Source: Sclerotiophoma versabilis (Eukaryota > Ascomycota > Dothideomycetes > Pleosporales > Didymellaceae). Taken from it: a stretch of DNA of 64,000 bases. The DNA lies in the NCBI GenBank assembly GCA_012274445.1, contig JAAROD010000015.1:558001-622000 (forward strand). The letters are read 5' to 3'. The position numbers and the translations under genes were made by a program. This document shows, piece after piece, positions 33,179-42,735 of the stretch (position 1 is its first letter; every line of letters begins with the position of its first letter). The notes beneath the pieces were generated by a model, which worked only from the letters and a program-made list of their open reading frames with translations, searched no databases and was not told the origin of the DNA.

Positions 33179-33547
33179 TTACTGTATTGGATCGTATCTT
33201 TGGCGTAGTGCTCTGTAGCGTTTCAAATAGTACAGCGCCTCGATTTCTATCCGTGTCAAATACCAACCCTACATACTCGTTGTAATGGACATACCCTTCT
33301 TCACGAACTCGGCCCGCTTGATGCCGTTCTTGATTGCCTCTTCATCTTGCAAGTGGGCTTGGCTGGAGAAGGCCTTGTGTAGCCGTGATCGAGCCCAGTC
33401 GTACCCCTGAGGGTAGTCTCGTGACAGGTAGAGTAGTTCTACGGAGCATCAGTATTCATGGCTTAACACGACCTTGCGGGGGTATACGAGTGTACCTTTG
33501 TATATACGGATTACTTGGTGGCGCAGGGGGGTATTTAAAGTCGACAT
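33179..33547 (-). CDS. LYR-motif mitochondrial protein (LYRM5/ETFRF1-like)
   Basis: An 87-residue protein in three small exons (33547-33496, 33438-33295, 33246-33179) with introns of 57 and 48 nt. Both junctions split a Glu codon and restore a continuous helical protein. The LYR-type signature near the start is RHQVIRIYKELLYLSRDYP (IYK in place of LYR), followed by WARSRLHKAF with the conserved Phe. Then come DEEAIKNGIKRAEFVKK and, across the last intron, EIEALYYLKRYRALRQRY. This pattern, especially the DEE...I..G..RAEFVKKEIEAL block, is that of LYRM5/ETF regulatory factor 1. LYRM proteins bind acyl carrier protein and help assemble or regulate mitochondrial enzymes; ETFRF1 acts on electron-transfer flavoprotein. 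It is divergent from the thioesterase gene, with 305 bp between starts. Confidence 0.86.
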
Positions 33548-33852
33548 GTTGGGTGTTCAGAGTGTCGATAGCAGCGGCACTGAGATTGAGTTCCGAATTT
33601 CGCGGGAATATGGTGCTGATGAACAGGCTCTGAAGAGCGTGGTTGATATCGAGGCGTGGAGGTGTTCACAGCAGAACGGAGCTTGACATCGTGGTACTGA
33701 CGTATGCAGGGTTGATGCGGCCCTCGGCTTAATTTTGTGGAGGCATCGCGCAATGCTCCACAATAGCTTCGCCTTTCACGTCGCCTTTGATGTATACCCC
33801 GTAGAGTGTCTCTCTTGTATTTCATTTGTCCAATTACAGCCTATTCACAATC
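33548..33852. promoter_or_regulatory. Shared divergent promoter, LYR protein / thioesterase
   Basis: This 305-bp space between start codons includes a CAAT-like TTGTCCAATTACAG close to the thioesterase start (33828-33841). Both flanking products look mitochondrial, so shared regulation is plausible but inferred. Confidence 0.5.
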
Positions 33853-35001
33853 ATGCGCCCCCTCACGACGCGCGCAGCGCTCTTGCGCCCCTCTGCACCC
33901 TTCGCGATCACCCGTGTACCCATCCCTCGACCTCCACAATGCCGTTTCTCCAGCACTGAGGCCCCGGCGACCGAGAAGCTGTCACCCCGGTGGCTGTCAG
34001 ATGTGCGCGCACGGATCGGGAAATGTATAATGTTTGGCATCGACGATGCGCAGACGGGTGAAGCTGGATCTATACTACAAGAGGTGTCAAATGATTGGCG
34101 AGAGCTGCTTGCTGGGAGTGAAGGCTTCTTGACGGGGCAGGAGTATAGGGGACTATACAGGCAAGAAGTTGTTTGGGGTGAGATGGTAGGTTGTTGCACT
34201 GTGTGTGATATGGTAGGAGGAGGCTAATCATATTGATGATAATGTAGGACAGTATGGTAAGTGCACGAAATACTCACTCAAACTCTTAGGCAAGATATAT
34301 GGAGGCAGTAGTACTGATACTGCCAAAGGGTCATGTGAACAATGTCATGTATAATAGGTATGCGGAGTCGGCGCGCGTCAACTGGACGCTCAACTTTGCA
34401 GCCCTAGATCCCACACACAAGAAGGAATGGCTGGAATTGATGTCACCCAAGAGCATCGGACTGATACTGAGGAGCATCAAGACGGACTACAAATTTGTAA
34501 GTCTCCCAGATGCCCAGTAGGAAGTCTGCGGAAGCGGATGTCGCGTGCTTTTCGTGAAACCGAGGGAATTCACATGCCTTTGCTGACTTGCTCAATCATC
34601 AAGCCTATGAAGTGGCCGGATAGGTAGGCCGACCTCACTACAGTCAAAGTTGCCAGACTGATCGAGGCAGAATAACGGTTTTGCACAAGCTCAAGAATGA
34701 TCCAGAGCAAGGTACCGACCATTTTATCCTAGACGTCCTGATTCTGTCAGAAGCGCATCGCCGTGCTGCAGCACGCTGCATCGAAGACATTGTGGTCTAC
34801 GACTACAGATCAGCAAAGAAGTCTCCACTGCCCCCATTCATGATTGACAGGTTTAAAAAGACATTCGAGCTGCAAGAGCGAGCAAAGGAGCAGAACAGTG
34901 GCAGGGTGAGAAAGCTGCTAGCACGAGTGCGGGAACTCGAGAAGAGCAGTTGGGACAGACCGGGTGCCGTTGAAGACTTTGGCAGAGCAGGGAAACCATA
35001 A
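33853..35001 (+). CDS. Mitochondrial hotdog-fold acyl-CoA thioesterase-like protein
   Basis: Five exons (33853-34185, 34248-34256, 34329-34496, 34604-34623, 34671-35001) sum to 861 nt and 286 residues. The N-terminus (MRPLTTRAALLRPSAPF...) is Arg-rich and without acids, a likely matrix-targeting sequence. The 4HBT-type active-site loop appears only after splicing: VWGEM, then DSM from a 9-nt exon, then GHVNNVMYNRYAESARVNW, which matches the D-x-M-G-H-V-N-N-x-x-Y consensus. The hotdog sheet continues in SIGLILRSIKTDYKF, PMKWPDR, ITVLHKL and HFILDVLILSEAHRRAAARC. A C-terminal helical extension of about 60 residues is predicted. Family members hydrolyse acyl-CoA or acyl-ACP thioesters. A non-catalytic role, as known for some mitochondrial hotdog proteins, cannot be excluded. 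Confidence 0.86.
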
Positions 35002-36409
35002 ACAGCAAAGCCGTACTCGCCAGGTAAACAGTTCTTCCTATCAAGCTGCATGGCGTGATCCTTTCCGTAGTGATCGACTTGGCTGCCTGCTCAGTTTGCG
35101 TTTCATGAAGATCTTTTTCAGAGATCTGCACGACCGTTACGCGCGTGACCGTACCAGTTTCCTCATTTGTTCGTCGCGTAGCATGCTGATTGGCGTGGTT
35201 GTGTTAAGCTTCGAGGCCGGCCAAATGCCGTCTCCGCTGTGTGTAATGGAGGGGCGAAAAAAGGAAAGGCAGGTTTTGGCGGAGGCGCTCCCGATCGAAT
35301 GGAAGGGCCGAGGGGAAGCCAGGGCGCGGCAACATGTGTTCTCTGAGCGGAGCGCTCTTTGTCCCACGAAGCAGACGACGGAGTGTTTGGAAGCGTGCAC
35401 GCTGTGCGCTAGAGTGGGCCACAGAAGGCAGAAACTACCAAGACAATTGCGGGGTGTGGCAGGGCAGGCAGCGAATCGAAAGCGTCAGCTTGGCGTCGAT
35501 GCAAGCGTGCGGGTGTCGGTGTGAGCAGGGCAAAGCGGCCTGCTTCATTCGTTGGTGACATGCAGAAAGGCCATCATGTTCAGGGGGATTCCTGTGCACG
35601 CAAATGAAGAGCACAGGCTAGACTGGCGGCCGCGGCGAGGCAATTGGCCGCAGCACTGGCAGGCACTGGCAGGCACTGGCAGGGCAGCAGCGTGAGGTGT
35701 TGGCGGCTCGCGTGAACAGCGAGGTTGTGCAGGTTGCAGGCGACTGCAGAAGCATCACGACAATTGTGTGGGAGCAGCTCGCCGAAGACGGGCAGGCTCG
35801 ACACTGGCTTTGCTTGCACCAGTCAAGCGCGGTGAAGTGAAGCCTCTTTGGCTCCTTTCTGGCTAGAGCCCTACTGTTTGAGAGCATGCATGTCGATCAT
35901 ACCTGCTCGGAGGGTCCTCGGCGTGTGCAGATCTGCCAGCTCGAGGACGCTGCGAGAGGGCGCCAGCAGGCGGGAGGGCATCCTGGTGCCACCAGGCCGA
36001 GCGTGCAGCGGGAGAGGCGGCGTGGGCGAACAAGTCGACGCTCGCAGTCAGCAGCTGCATGGGAGCAGCGGCATGGCGTGGGTGAATGGCCGGCGCTGCA
36101 GGGTGTGCAAAAGGTCTGCACGTGAACTAGGCGAACGCAGTGACGGGGACGTGTGGGCAGCCCGCGCCCGGTCTGGTTGACACAGACGTCGACAGTGCCG
36201 CCAAGCAGCACAAGCGTCTGGCGGCGAGGACTGCCAATCTCATTCGCTCTGTCCACCCGGCGCCGCTCACGACACCAGCAAACCCGTCCACGACACCGAC
36301 GCCCATTATTCCACCCTCGGCCAGCGGCGCCCTCTTCCAAACTGGCTCGTCCTGTGCAGCAGTCGAGTCGACCTGGGGAGACGCCCTGCTTGCCCGCGCA
36401 CCGCCTTCT
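35002..36409. other. acrB upstream region and thioesterase 3' flank
   Basis: This 1.4-kb GC-rich region probably holds the acrB promoter and a long 5' leader. The plus-strand frame of acrB stays open upstream to 36140, but that part is unlike the conserved protein. A 10-nt tandem repeat lies at 35654-35683. Confidence 0.45.
35654..35683 (+). repeat. 10-nt tandem repeat, 3 copies
   Basis: Three perfect copies of CACTGGCAGG occur in the gap between the thioesterase gene and acrB. Confidence 0.95.
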
Positions 36410-36584
36410 ATGGTAGCTAAGGGGAGGAAGAACGCGGCTTCCCAGCATGACAGACGCAACGAGAGTGGCCTGGCAGCACCCGGCAAGCGCGTCCAGCGCC
36501 AGAAGAGCAACCCCACGCTCAACGGCGCCCCCAATGGAAACCCGGACGCCGCGCCCGCGCTCCCGACCGACGCAGTAGAGAGGC

Positions 36585-36624
<40 letters not shown>

Positions 36625-39411
36625 GCCGCCGCCGCCCGAGCAGCACACGACCCAGCCGGCCCCCAGCAGCGCCCCAGACCCGACACCCGCCGTCAGCGCC
36701 GCCGACAACACACCCGCCGCCGGCCCTGCCTGCGACGGCCCGCCCGTCGAGCGTGTTCGCAGCTCGTCAGACGCGTCGCTCGACCACGCCGACGCCGCCT
36801 GCCGCCACGCCGCCTCCTCAGCTGCTGCCCGCGTCAATGGCTACAGCAAGCCCTCGTCGGTCTCCATGGCCAGTCTGCTCGCTGTGCCTGCCACCATTCT
36901 CACGTCCTGTCCTCTGCGGGACGTCCTCGCCATCCTGATCATTCTCCTCCAGCTCCCCCCCACCGTCCTCACCGTCGTACAATTTCTCTTTGCAACACTT
37001 ACCTTTGTGCCTCCCCAAGCCGGAACCCCCCTCTCTGCGCTCTCCGCCTTTCCTTCTTTCACCGACATCTTCCAGGGTTCCGGTGGCACACCCTCCTTAT
37101 TCACCACAATCGCCGCCGACGCCTCCATCCTCCTCGTATGGCTCGTTCTCTGGGTGCCTGTGCAGAACTTCTTCCTGGATCTCGCACAAGCAGTCATTGC
37201 CATAGCCCTTGGAGGCGCCGCAGCCGGGAAAGCAGGGACGACCAACGGCATTTTTATCTGTGTCGTCATCATTGCTTCCAACCACTTGCTCAGACTCAGG
37301 CCTCTCCGGCAATACATCGTCCACTTGTTGTGGTCCGGGCTCGCCCGGGGAGGCTTGGAATTCTTAACGAGCCCACCCACTGCACCAGCTTCTTTGGAAA
37401 GCTTCTCAACTGCCCACGGATGGCCCCGTAGCCTCCTGGGTATCCATATTTTGGCCCAAGGTGTCGTTCGCATCATTCGGCGCTCTCTGTCTCGACGAGA
37501 CGTAGCTCAGTCACTGCCCACTGGCAAGAAAACGGACCCCGAAGTCGGCAACCTCCAGCGTGCCAACTCGACTTCGCTCCACCCACCCGCCGACGTGCCA
37601 AATACCTCAAGCACCGATGGCCGCCCACCGGGGCCTTCGCCCGCATTGCACAAGGACAAGGCGAGTAGCTCGCGGCGTAAGAGGAAGCAGGCTACACACG
37701 TTCGTTCCCAGCAGCCCTTCTGGGCTGCACTTGCCAGTACAAAAGTTACAGTTTTAAAAGAGATGGAAAGTAGCCGGGCAGCAAACGATGCCGACGAGGC
37801 TAACGCAAAAGACGCAAATCACATTGGAAACGCTGTTTGGAGATCGGAAGACGATCGTGTATGGATTTCAGAAGTCGGCTACTCCGACATTTCATTTCGT
37901 GTTAGTCTGTTTCACGGGTCAGACGTTCAAGAAGAGGAGGATTCGAGTGTTGGATCTGGGATCGACAAATCGAAGCCATTTTACATACGTGTTAATGGCG
38001 CAGATTGGAGCTCGGCCCGGATCCGTCAGAGCACTCCGTTGGGATACCAGGGTCAAGAGGGAACCGGTTTCTGGGTGGGAGAGATCTTTGGCCTCACAGC
38101 ACTTTCGAACTACTACTGCGAGTTCGTTAGGACCAGTGACAACGAAGTCTTCTATTCCACGAGCCTTATTACCTCAGCTGGCCCAGTTGCCGAACTAGGT
38201 AGGCATGCTTCTTCACTCGACTATATGCTCAAACTGACGACCTTCCAGCTTCAATCGCCTCCCCGCCAGCTCATCAGACCCTCCGCCCATCTTCGCCTAC
38301 GACGACCCTCAAGAACTCGATCGCTGCAGCCGACCAGCAATTACAGGAGCAGCGCAATCGCCTGAAACGAAACAAGAAAGATCACAAGACCGCCATCTCT
38401 ACCATCAAGAAAGAGGTTGATACCCTCAACAATCGCTTGTCGAACGCTGGAGGTAGTGATGAGCGTCAACGCCAACGTGTTCTTCAGTTTACGCAAAACA
38501 TTCGACAGGCAGACGATGCTGCTGCTGATTTCGCCCTCCAGGCCGACAAGCTAGGTGCAATCCCGGAAGAGGAGACCAAGGAGGCTGCAGCGAAGAAAGC
38601 GGAGTGGAAGAAAGAGCGTGACAACAAGAATGCCGTGGCCCGTGAATTCGATGCAGTCAAGGCTGACGTTGAATCCCAAATCCAAAGCGTGGAGGCCGAT
38701 ATCGCGACCGCCCTTCAGAAACGAGAACGTCTCCAGCAACGTCAGAATAGGTTGAACGAGCAGCATGACCGTCTGGTCACCGCCAATCAGGAAGGGTTCA
38801 CAGCCAAGCAGCGAAGGGAGCAGGAGCGTCAGGCTTTGAGACAACAGCGCGCCGATGTCGAGCAACAATATCGCAGTAGCATCAACGGTTTCGAACATCG
38901 AGCTGAAGAGCATAACATCGCCACTTCTCAGCTCTTGCAGACCGCTGAGCACTACGAAGCTCTTCTCATGCAGTGTGCGCACCACGAGTCCGTCCCCACG
39001 ACGCCTGAAGGACCTCTTCCTGGTACGACCATGTCTCCACACGCCAATGCTTTCACCAGCTTCACCTTTCCGCAAATGCACCATGTTGGCAGCACTCCCG
39101 GTTCCCTTCGCGGTGGCCGTGGTCGCTCTTCGTCGATGCTCTCGGACGTTTCTGGCTTTACTGATGGCTTCGACGAGCACATCTCTCCTGTGTATGCTCT
39201 CGATAACCCCTTCAACACTCCTGGATTCGTCAACGGTCACAACAACGGCAGTCATGGCAGCGGAAGTCTCAGCTCTGGGACTTCTAGCCAAAGCTCAAGT
39301 CAGAGGGATCCTTTGAGCCCTGTGCAGAGCATCAAGCCGATGATGTTGCGTAGTCCAACCGGTGGCAGCGGTGGGTTGATGAGTCCGATCGGCAGCGGCA
39401 GAAAATCGTAG
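36410..39411 (+). CDS. acrB: Ubiquitination network signalling protein AcrB
   Basis: A fungal-specific membrane protein. In Aspergillus nidulans acrB mutants show acriflavine resistance and the gene interacts genetically with the CreB/CreC deubiquitination pathway. Two exons (36410-38198, 38249-39411; 50-nt intron) give 983 residues. The start MVAKGRKNAASQHDRR is chosen because it resembles the basic start of the family; the frame is open 270 nt further upstream. In order: a disordered N-terminus with twelve CAG-encoded glutamines followed by five prolines; three hydrophobic segments (VLAILIILLQLPPTVLTVVQ, ASILLVWLVLWVPV, GIFICVVIIASNHLL); a beta-rich domain around FWVGEIFGLTALSNYYCEFV; a long coiled coil of about 200 residues (LKRNKKDHKTAISTIKKEVD onward); and a Ser/Gly-rich tail. 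The family call comes from this architecture and recalled similarity. Confidence 0.87.
36587..36622 (+). repeat. acrB: (CAG)12 trinucleotide repeat in acrB
   Basis: Twelve uninterrupted CAG codons, followed by four CCG and one CCC, encode Gln12-Pro5 in the N-terminal disordered region. Pure codon runs of this kind are prone to length change. Confidence 0.97.
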
Positions 39412-39604
39412 CAATTCGTTCTGAAGGTCTTTAAATAGCTCTCCAATGTGATTCTGTTCTTTTGGTGGACAAAACCACGTTCACTGATAATATCGTGCCG
39501 TGCTAGCAGATTGTGTTTGAGCTTGCTAAGAATCCTCCAGTTACGACGATTGTCCGACCACCTGCATTGATTCTGCCCTCCCTGCTTGGCTTCCACTTCC
39601 ACTT

Positions 39605-40104
39605 CTATCGTCGCCTTGAGCCCGTCGATCCACAGTCTCTTTCATCAGCAGCTTCCAGGTCTTCCCCAATATCCGGAATCCGCGTGTGCCTTACACACCA
39701 GTTTCCGTTGGCCACAAGAGTGCCTACACATCCACATTAAGCACAACATTATTCGAAACACACAAACTGGAATACTTACCGATGACCTGTCCAAGCCCTT
39801 TGTGCATATCATTCAACAGCTGCTGCGCCCCCGCGACGTAGGAAGGCTGGTTGTCGACATAGGATAACATGTCCCAGCCCAAGTATGGTTTGGTCGTGGG
39901 GCCGGTGTAGTATATTAGCGCCACGCCGTGTCTATTCGGCGCATTGGGTTTCGAGTCGAGAAGCACAGCAGTGTTGAAGGGGAGCACATCAAACATTGTT
40001 CTTTCCAGGGCTGAGGCGGAGCCATAGAGCGCCGTCGCAAGGGATATGATTTCGTTCTTCAGCGCGCTGAATTGCTGGCTGCCATACGGTGTGGAGGATG
40101 TCAT
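39605..40104 (-). CDS. Uncharacterised small protein (147 residues)
   Basis: Two exons (40104-39780 and 39723-39605, 56-nt intron GTAAGT...GTGTAG) give 444 nt and 147 residues. Without the splice the frame would run into a stop after SNNVVLNVDV; with it the protein ends VANGNWCVRHTRIPDI followed by an acidic/basic tail. I do not recognise the family. The N-terminal half is helical (FSALKNEIISLATALYGSAS). A beta-rich middle contains MFDVLPFNTAVLLDSK and GVALIYYTGPTTKPYLGWDM, followed by another helix. No signal peptide or membrane span is seen. It converges on acrB, with only 193 bp between stop codons, so the 3' UTRs may overlap. Confidence 0.75.
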
Positions 40105-41735
40105 ACCGATGGGATTGTGTAACTGTGGGGAAGATGGGGAATATGCGGGTGCGGAAATGCTGGGGGGGCGTATTGGAAAGCCGGTTGGGTGTTTGGACCC
40201 TCTTGTTTGGTAAGGGGGAAGGGTGACGTTCAGCGGTTGCGGGACGGTGTAAGGGACCTGTATGTGGTGTTTGCACTTTCCGCATCTGGACGTTCGTGGT
40301 GTACCTTGCTTCGTTTATGTAGGTGGGTTTCTTTGCTCGTGCACCAACATCTGCGAACATCCAGAGTCTAACCCAGAGAGACGGTCGTGCATTGTGGTGT
40401 TCTTGATGCATGACAAATAATTTGTACTCTGTACTTTGGTCCGCGTCATCACATCCAAGTATTCAACCCGCGTAGCGTCGCCCATCACGATCTCGGTTAC
40501 GTTGACCTGGTCAATGTAGCATGTATTTGCTTTTTTTTCTGGTCTATTATGCTCCAATCATACTACGCTGGGTACTGGCGCCAAACTACTAGAAAATGCC
40601 TTTACGGTATATGTCGCAACGTCTTCGTCGAATTACACATCCTCTCCAAGCACACCCCGCAGTGAGCAACGTTCAATGACACACACTATATCCATATCTG
40701 AGGCGACTTTTGCATAATGCTCAGTAAGCATAGTTTCCAATGCAGACTCTCAACTATCGATTACATCCCAGGGAAGACTCCAGGCGCACAGCAAGCATCT
40801 ACTAGACACTGGTTGGTGGTTGTGAGAAGATTAGAGCGGTGCGCACTTGTGGCGGTCGCAAGAAAATTAAAGGATTGGAAGGAGATGGTCAATAGTAAAT
40901 AGTAGGATGCCAAGAAATAATATGGTGGATTGAGGGAGGAATAGAATATGAGCAAAGACTAGGATGAATGTGAAAGCCAAAAAAAAAGTTAAAAAATCAG
41001 ACAGGAGCAAAAGTTACAAAGAAGAAGCGAGCATTATTTGTAAGAACCAGCATAAATATGGAGCAAAAGGAAAAACCTATATCTCGCGCACTATTGAGCA
41101 CATACAGGTGATATGGCAAGGACCGACAAGCCCCAGTGCCAGTGCCAAGGAGAGCATGAGGATGGTACATGAGGGGCATGCGTTGCAAAGAAGACATGGT
41201 TCGCATCCAAGAGGAAGATGGCCAGTACAGTTATACTACGTTCGGCAGATGGTATAACGACTGGTGGTGCGGTAGCTCGAATTATGCTGACAAGAAGAAG
41301 TGCTTCACCTGCACGACACAGTCCAGCGAAGCCGAGTTCGCGATAAACGACACGTCACTTGGGGACCCACCGCCACACTACTGGATTGGAGAAGGTGGGA
41401 TAACTTACTAGGAAAGAAAGAGCATGTACTTTAGTGTCAATGGGCGCTTCATTGCGCCGAGAAAGAAGAAATGATGAACAATCACATAGAGAGTATTGAA
41501 GTTTTGGAGAGCAGACTTGAATGGGACAGGATTGAGTAAAGGCGGATAGAGTACCTTCTGAGATGAACATTGTTACTCACGACATCAGACTGACGGCCTT
41601 GGATGCTATCGGCATTGGCACACAAGCCTTTTCTGCAGCTCTTCATTGCGCGCCTTCCTTCGGAGGTGTCTCGAGAGCCTTGTCTTTACAATAAGCCTTA
41701 ATGTGGTCCTTGCAGTTAGAAAGAGAATAAAACAA
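40105..41735. other. 1.6-kb gap with two weak small-protein candidates
   Basis: It holds the promoter of the 147-residue gene (40105 onward) and the 3' flank of the NIF3-like gene. A plus-strand frame at 41169-41411 is listed separately. A minus-strand frame at 40557-40315 (with YIDQVNVTEIVMGDATRVEY) has protein-like composition but no upstream ATG and no matching exon. Confidence 0.4.
41169..41411 (+). CDS. Doubtful small Cys/Trp-containing protein (80 codons)
   Basis: The frame from ATG 41169 encodes 80 residues with an unusual aromatic and cysteine-rich core (TTFGRWYNDWWCGSSNYADK, then KKCFTCTTQ). Just upstream, in another frame, ATG 41113 starts MARTDKPQCQCQGEHEDGT, also Cys-rich, which stops within the first codons of the second frame. 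The two halves may be one small gene broken by a frameshift or an unrecognised intron. No signal peptide is visible. No family is recognised. Confidence 0.25.
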   Translation: MRGMRCKEDMVRIQEEDGQYSYTTFGRWYNDWWCGSSNYADKKKCFTCTTQSSEAEFAINDTSLGDPPPHYWIGEGGITY

Positions 41736-42183
41736 TCACATGTCCTCCATCTTGTATACCTCATAAGCAGGTTCTTCGTAAGGGTGCGCTCTGTATCCTG
41801 TCAACAGATGTGACCCTGATTTCTGGAATGGCGACATACTTTCTCAACGCAGCCACTGCTTCTACCGCAACGTCTCTGCCCAAACATATCGCTTCAACTC
41901 GGTATTCCTCGACTTCCTCTAATGTGCCGACCTTACCTATCTGCACAGTGTCAGCCTTGCTCTGAAGGCATGAAGTGAGTATGGTAAGGTGGTAACCTAC
42001 ATGCGGATTAGCGGCATCACCAGGACTAAACTGTCCCGTGCCTTTCGACGTGAAACAACACTCAGTGTAACCGGCGGTGCCTGGGAAGCGGCCGGCGCCA
42101 GCAGCGAAGATGGCGGTTTTGCAGGCTTGCAGGGCGCTGGGTGGGACGAAGAAGACCAGCTTGAACTTTTGGAGAGTGCACAT
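41736..42183 (-). CDS. NIF3-like/CutA-like PII-fold protein
   Basis: Three exons (42183-42001, 41940-41840, 41790-41736; introns 60 and 49 nt) give 112 residues. The sequence FKLVFFVPPSALQACKTAIF, then AGRFPGTAGYTECCFTSKGTG, then IGKVGTLEEVEEYRVEAICL and finally AHPYEEPAYEVYKMEDM is the small PII-like domain found as an insert in NIF3/YqfO proteins. It also occurs alone in many fungi, where it is annotated as NGG1-interacting factor 3. The diagnostic HPYEEPAY motif is created only by the last splice, with the acceptor in GGATACAG. Its biochemical role is not established; PII-like folds often sense small ligands or metals. It is divergent from SMC4, with 552 bp between starts. Confidence 0.86.
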
Positions 42184-42735
42184 GGTGAGACTGACAGAGG
42201 ATGCTGAATTGGGTTAGGTGTTTAGTGAGAGAGGCGGAGGAGGCTTAAGGGATGTGGAAACGGCTGCACCTGCTCTTTTGAGAAACATCGATCTGCACGA
42301 GATTTACCTCACAGAGGGTTGGAAAATAGCACTGAATCAAGGAGATGCTTGCAGATGAGCTTTTCTTGTGGAACGAAAAGTAAGGATGGAAAGAATTGGA
42401 TTAATCAAGTAGATGAGTTATTGCCGTGACTTCTACTATTGTTGCATTTGGCGACAGGCTACGGACATCCGCAGCCACTGCGATAAGCGCAGCTGGAACA
42501 ACATCATGAAAGAGACGTTGCTAGTCTGTTCAGGTGCAAGTCAAGTCCACCATCCTTCAGTGCGGGCTATCACGATCCTGATGAAGTTGGACGCGAGATG
42601 CAGCAGGGAAGGCGCAACACGTGCTAGCGTGTTGTGTTGGTCTGTGCGCTGTAAACAGACGCTCGCACAAGTGTGGAGCAAACTCACCCACCAGACGGTC
42701 ATCCCGACACTCACTCACTCACTGAAGACGCGATC
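42184..42735. promoter_or_regulatory. Divergent promoter, NIF3-like gene / SMC4
   Basis: These 552 bp contain both promoters. The SMC4 frame is open back to 42673, but the downstream ATG at 42736 is preferred because it starts MAPAASRQSTRTTRR, a typical basic start. No known cell-cycle box is obvious. Confidence 0.5.

Noticed and set aside
36140..36409. Upstream in-frame extension of acrB (90 codons)
   Set aside because: It contains no conserved segment, whereas the ATG at 36410 opens the basic start expected for the family; most likely 5' leader.
35897..36837. Minus-strand ORFs opposite the acrB start, with runs of Leu or Cys
   Set aside because: The homopolymer runs come from the antisense of the CAG repeat; the plus strand matches acrB.
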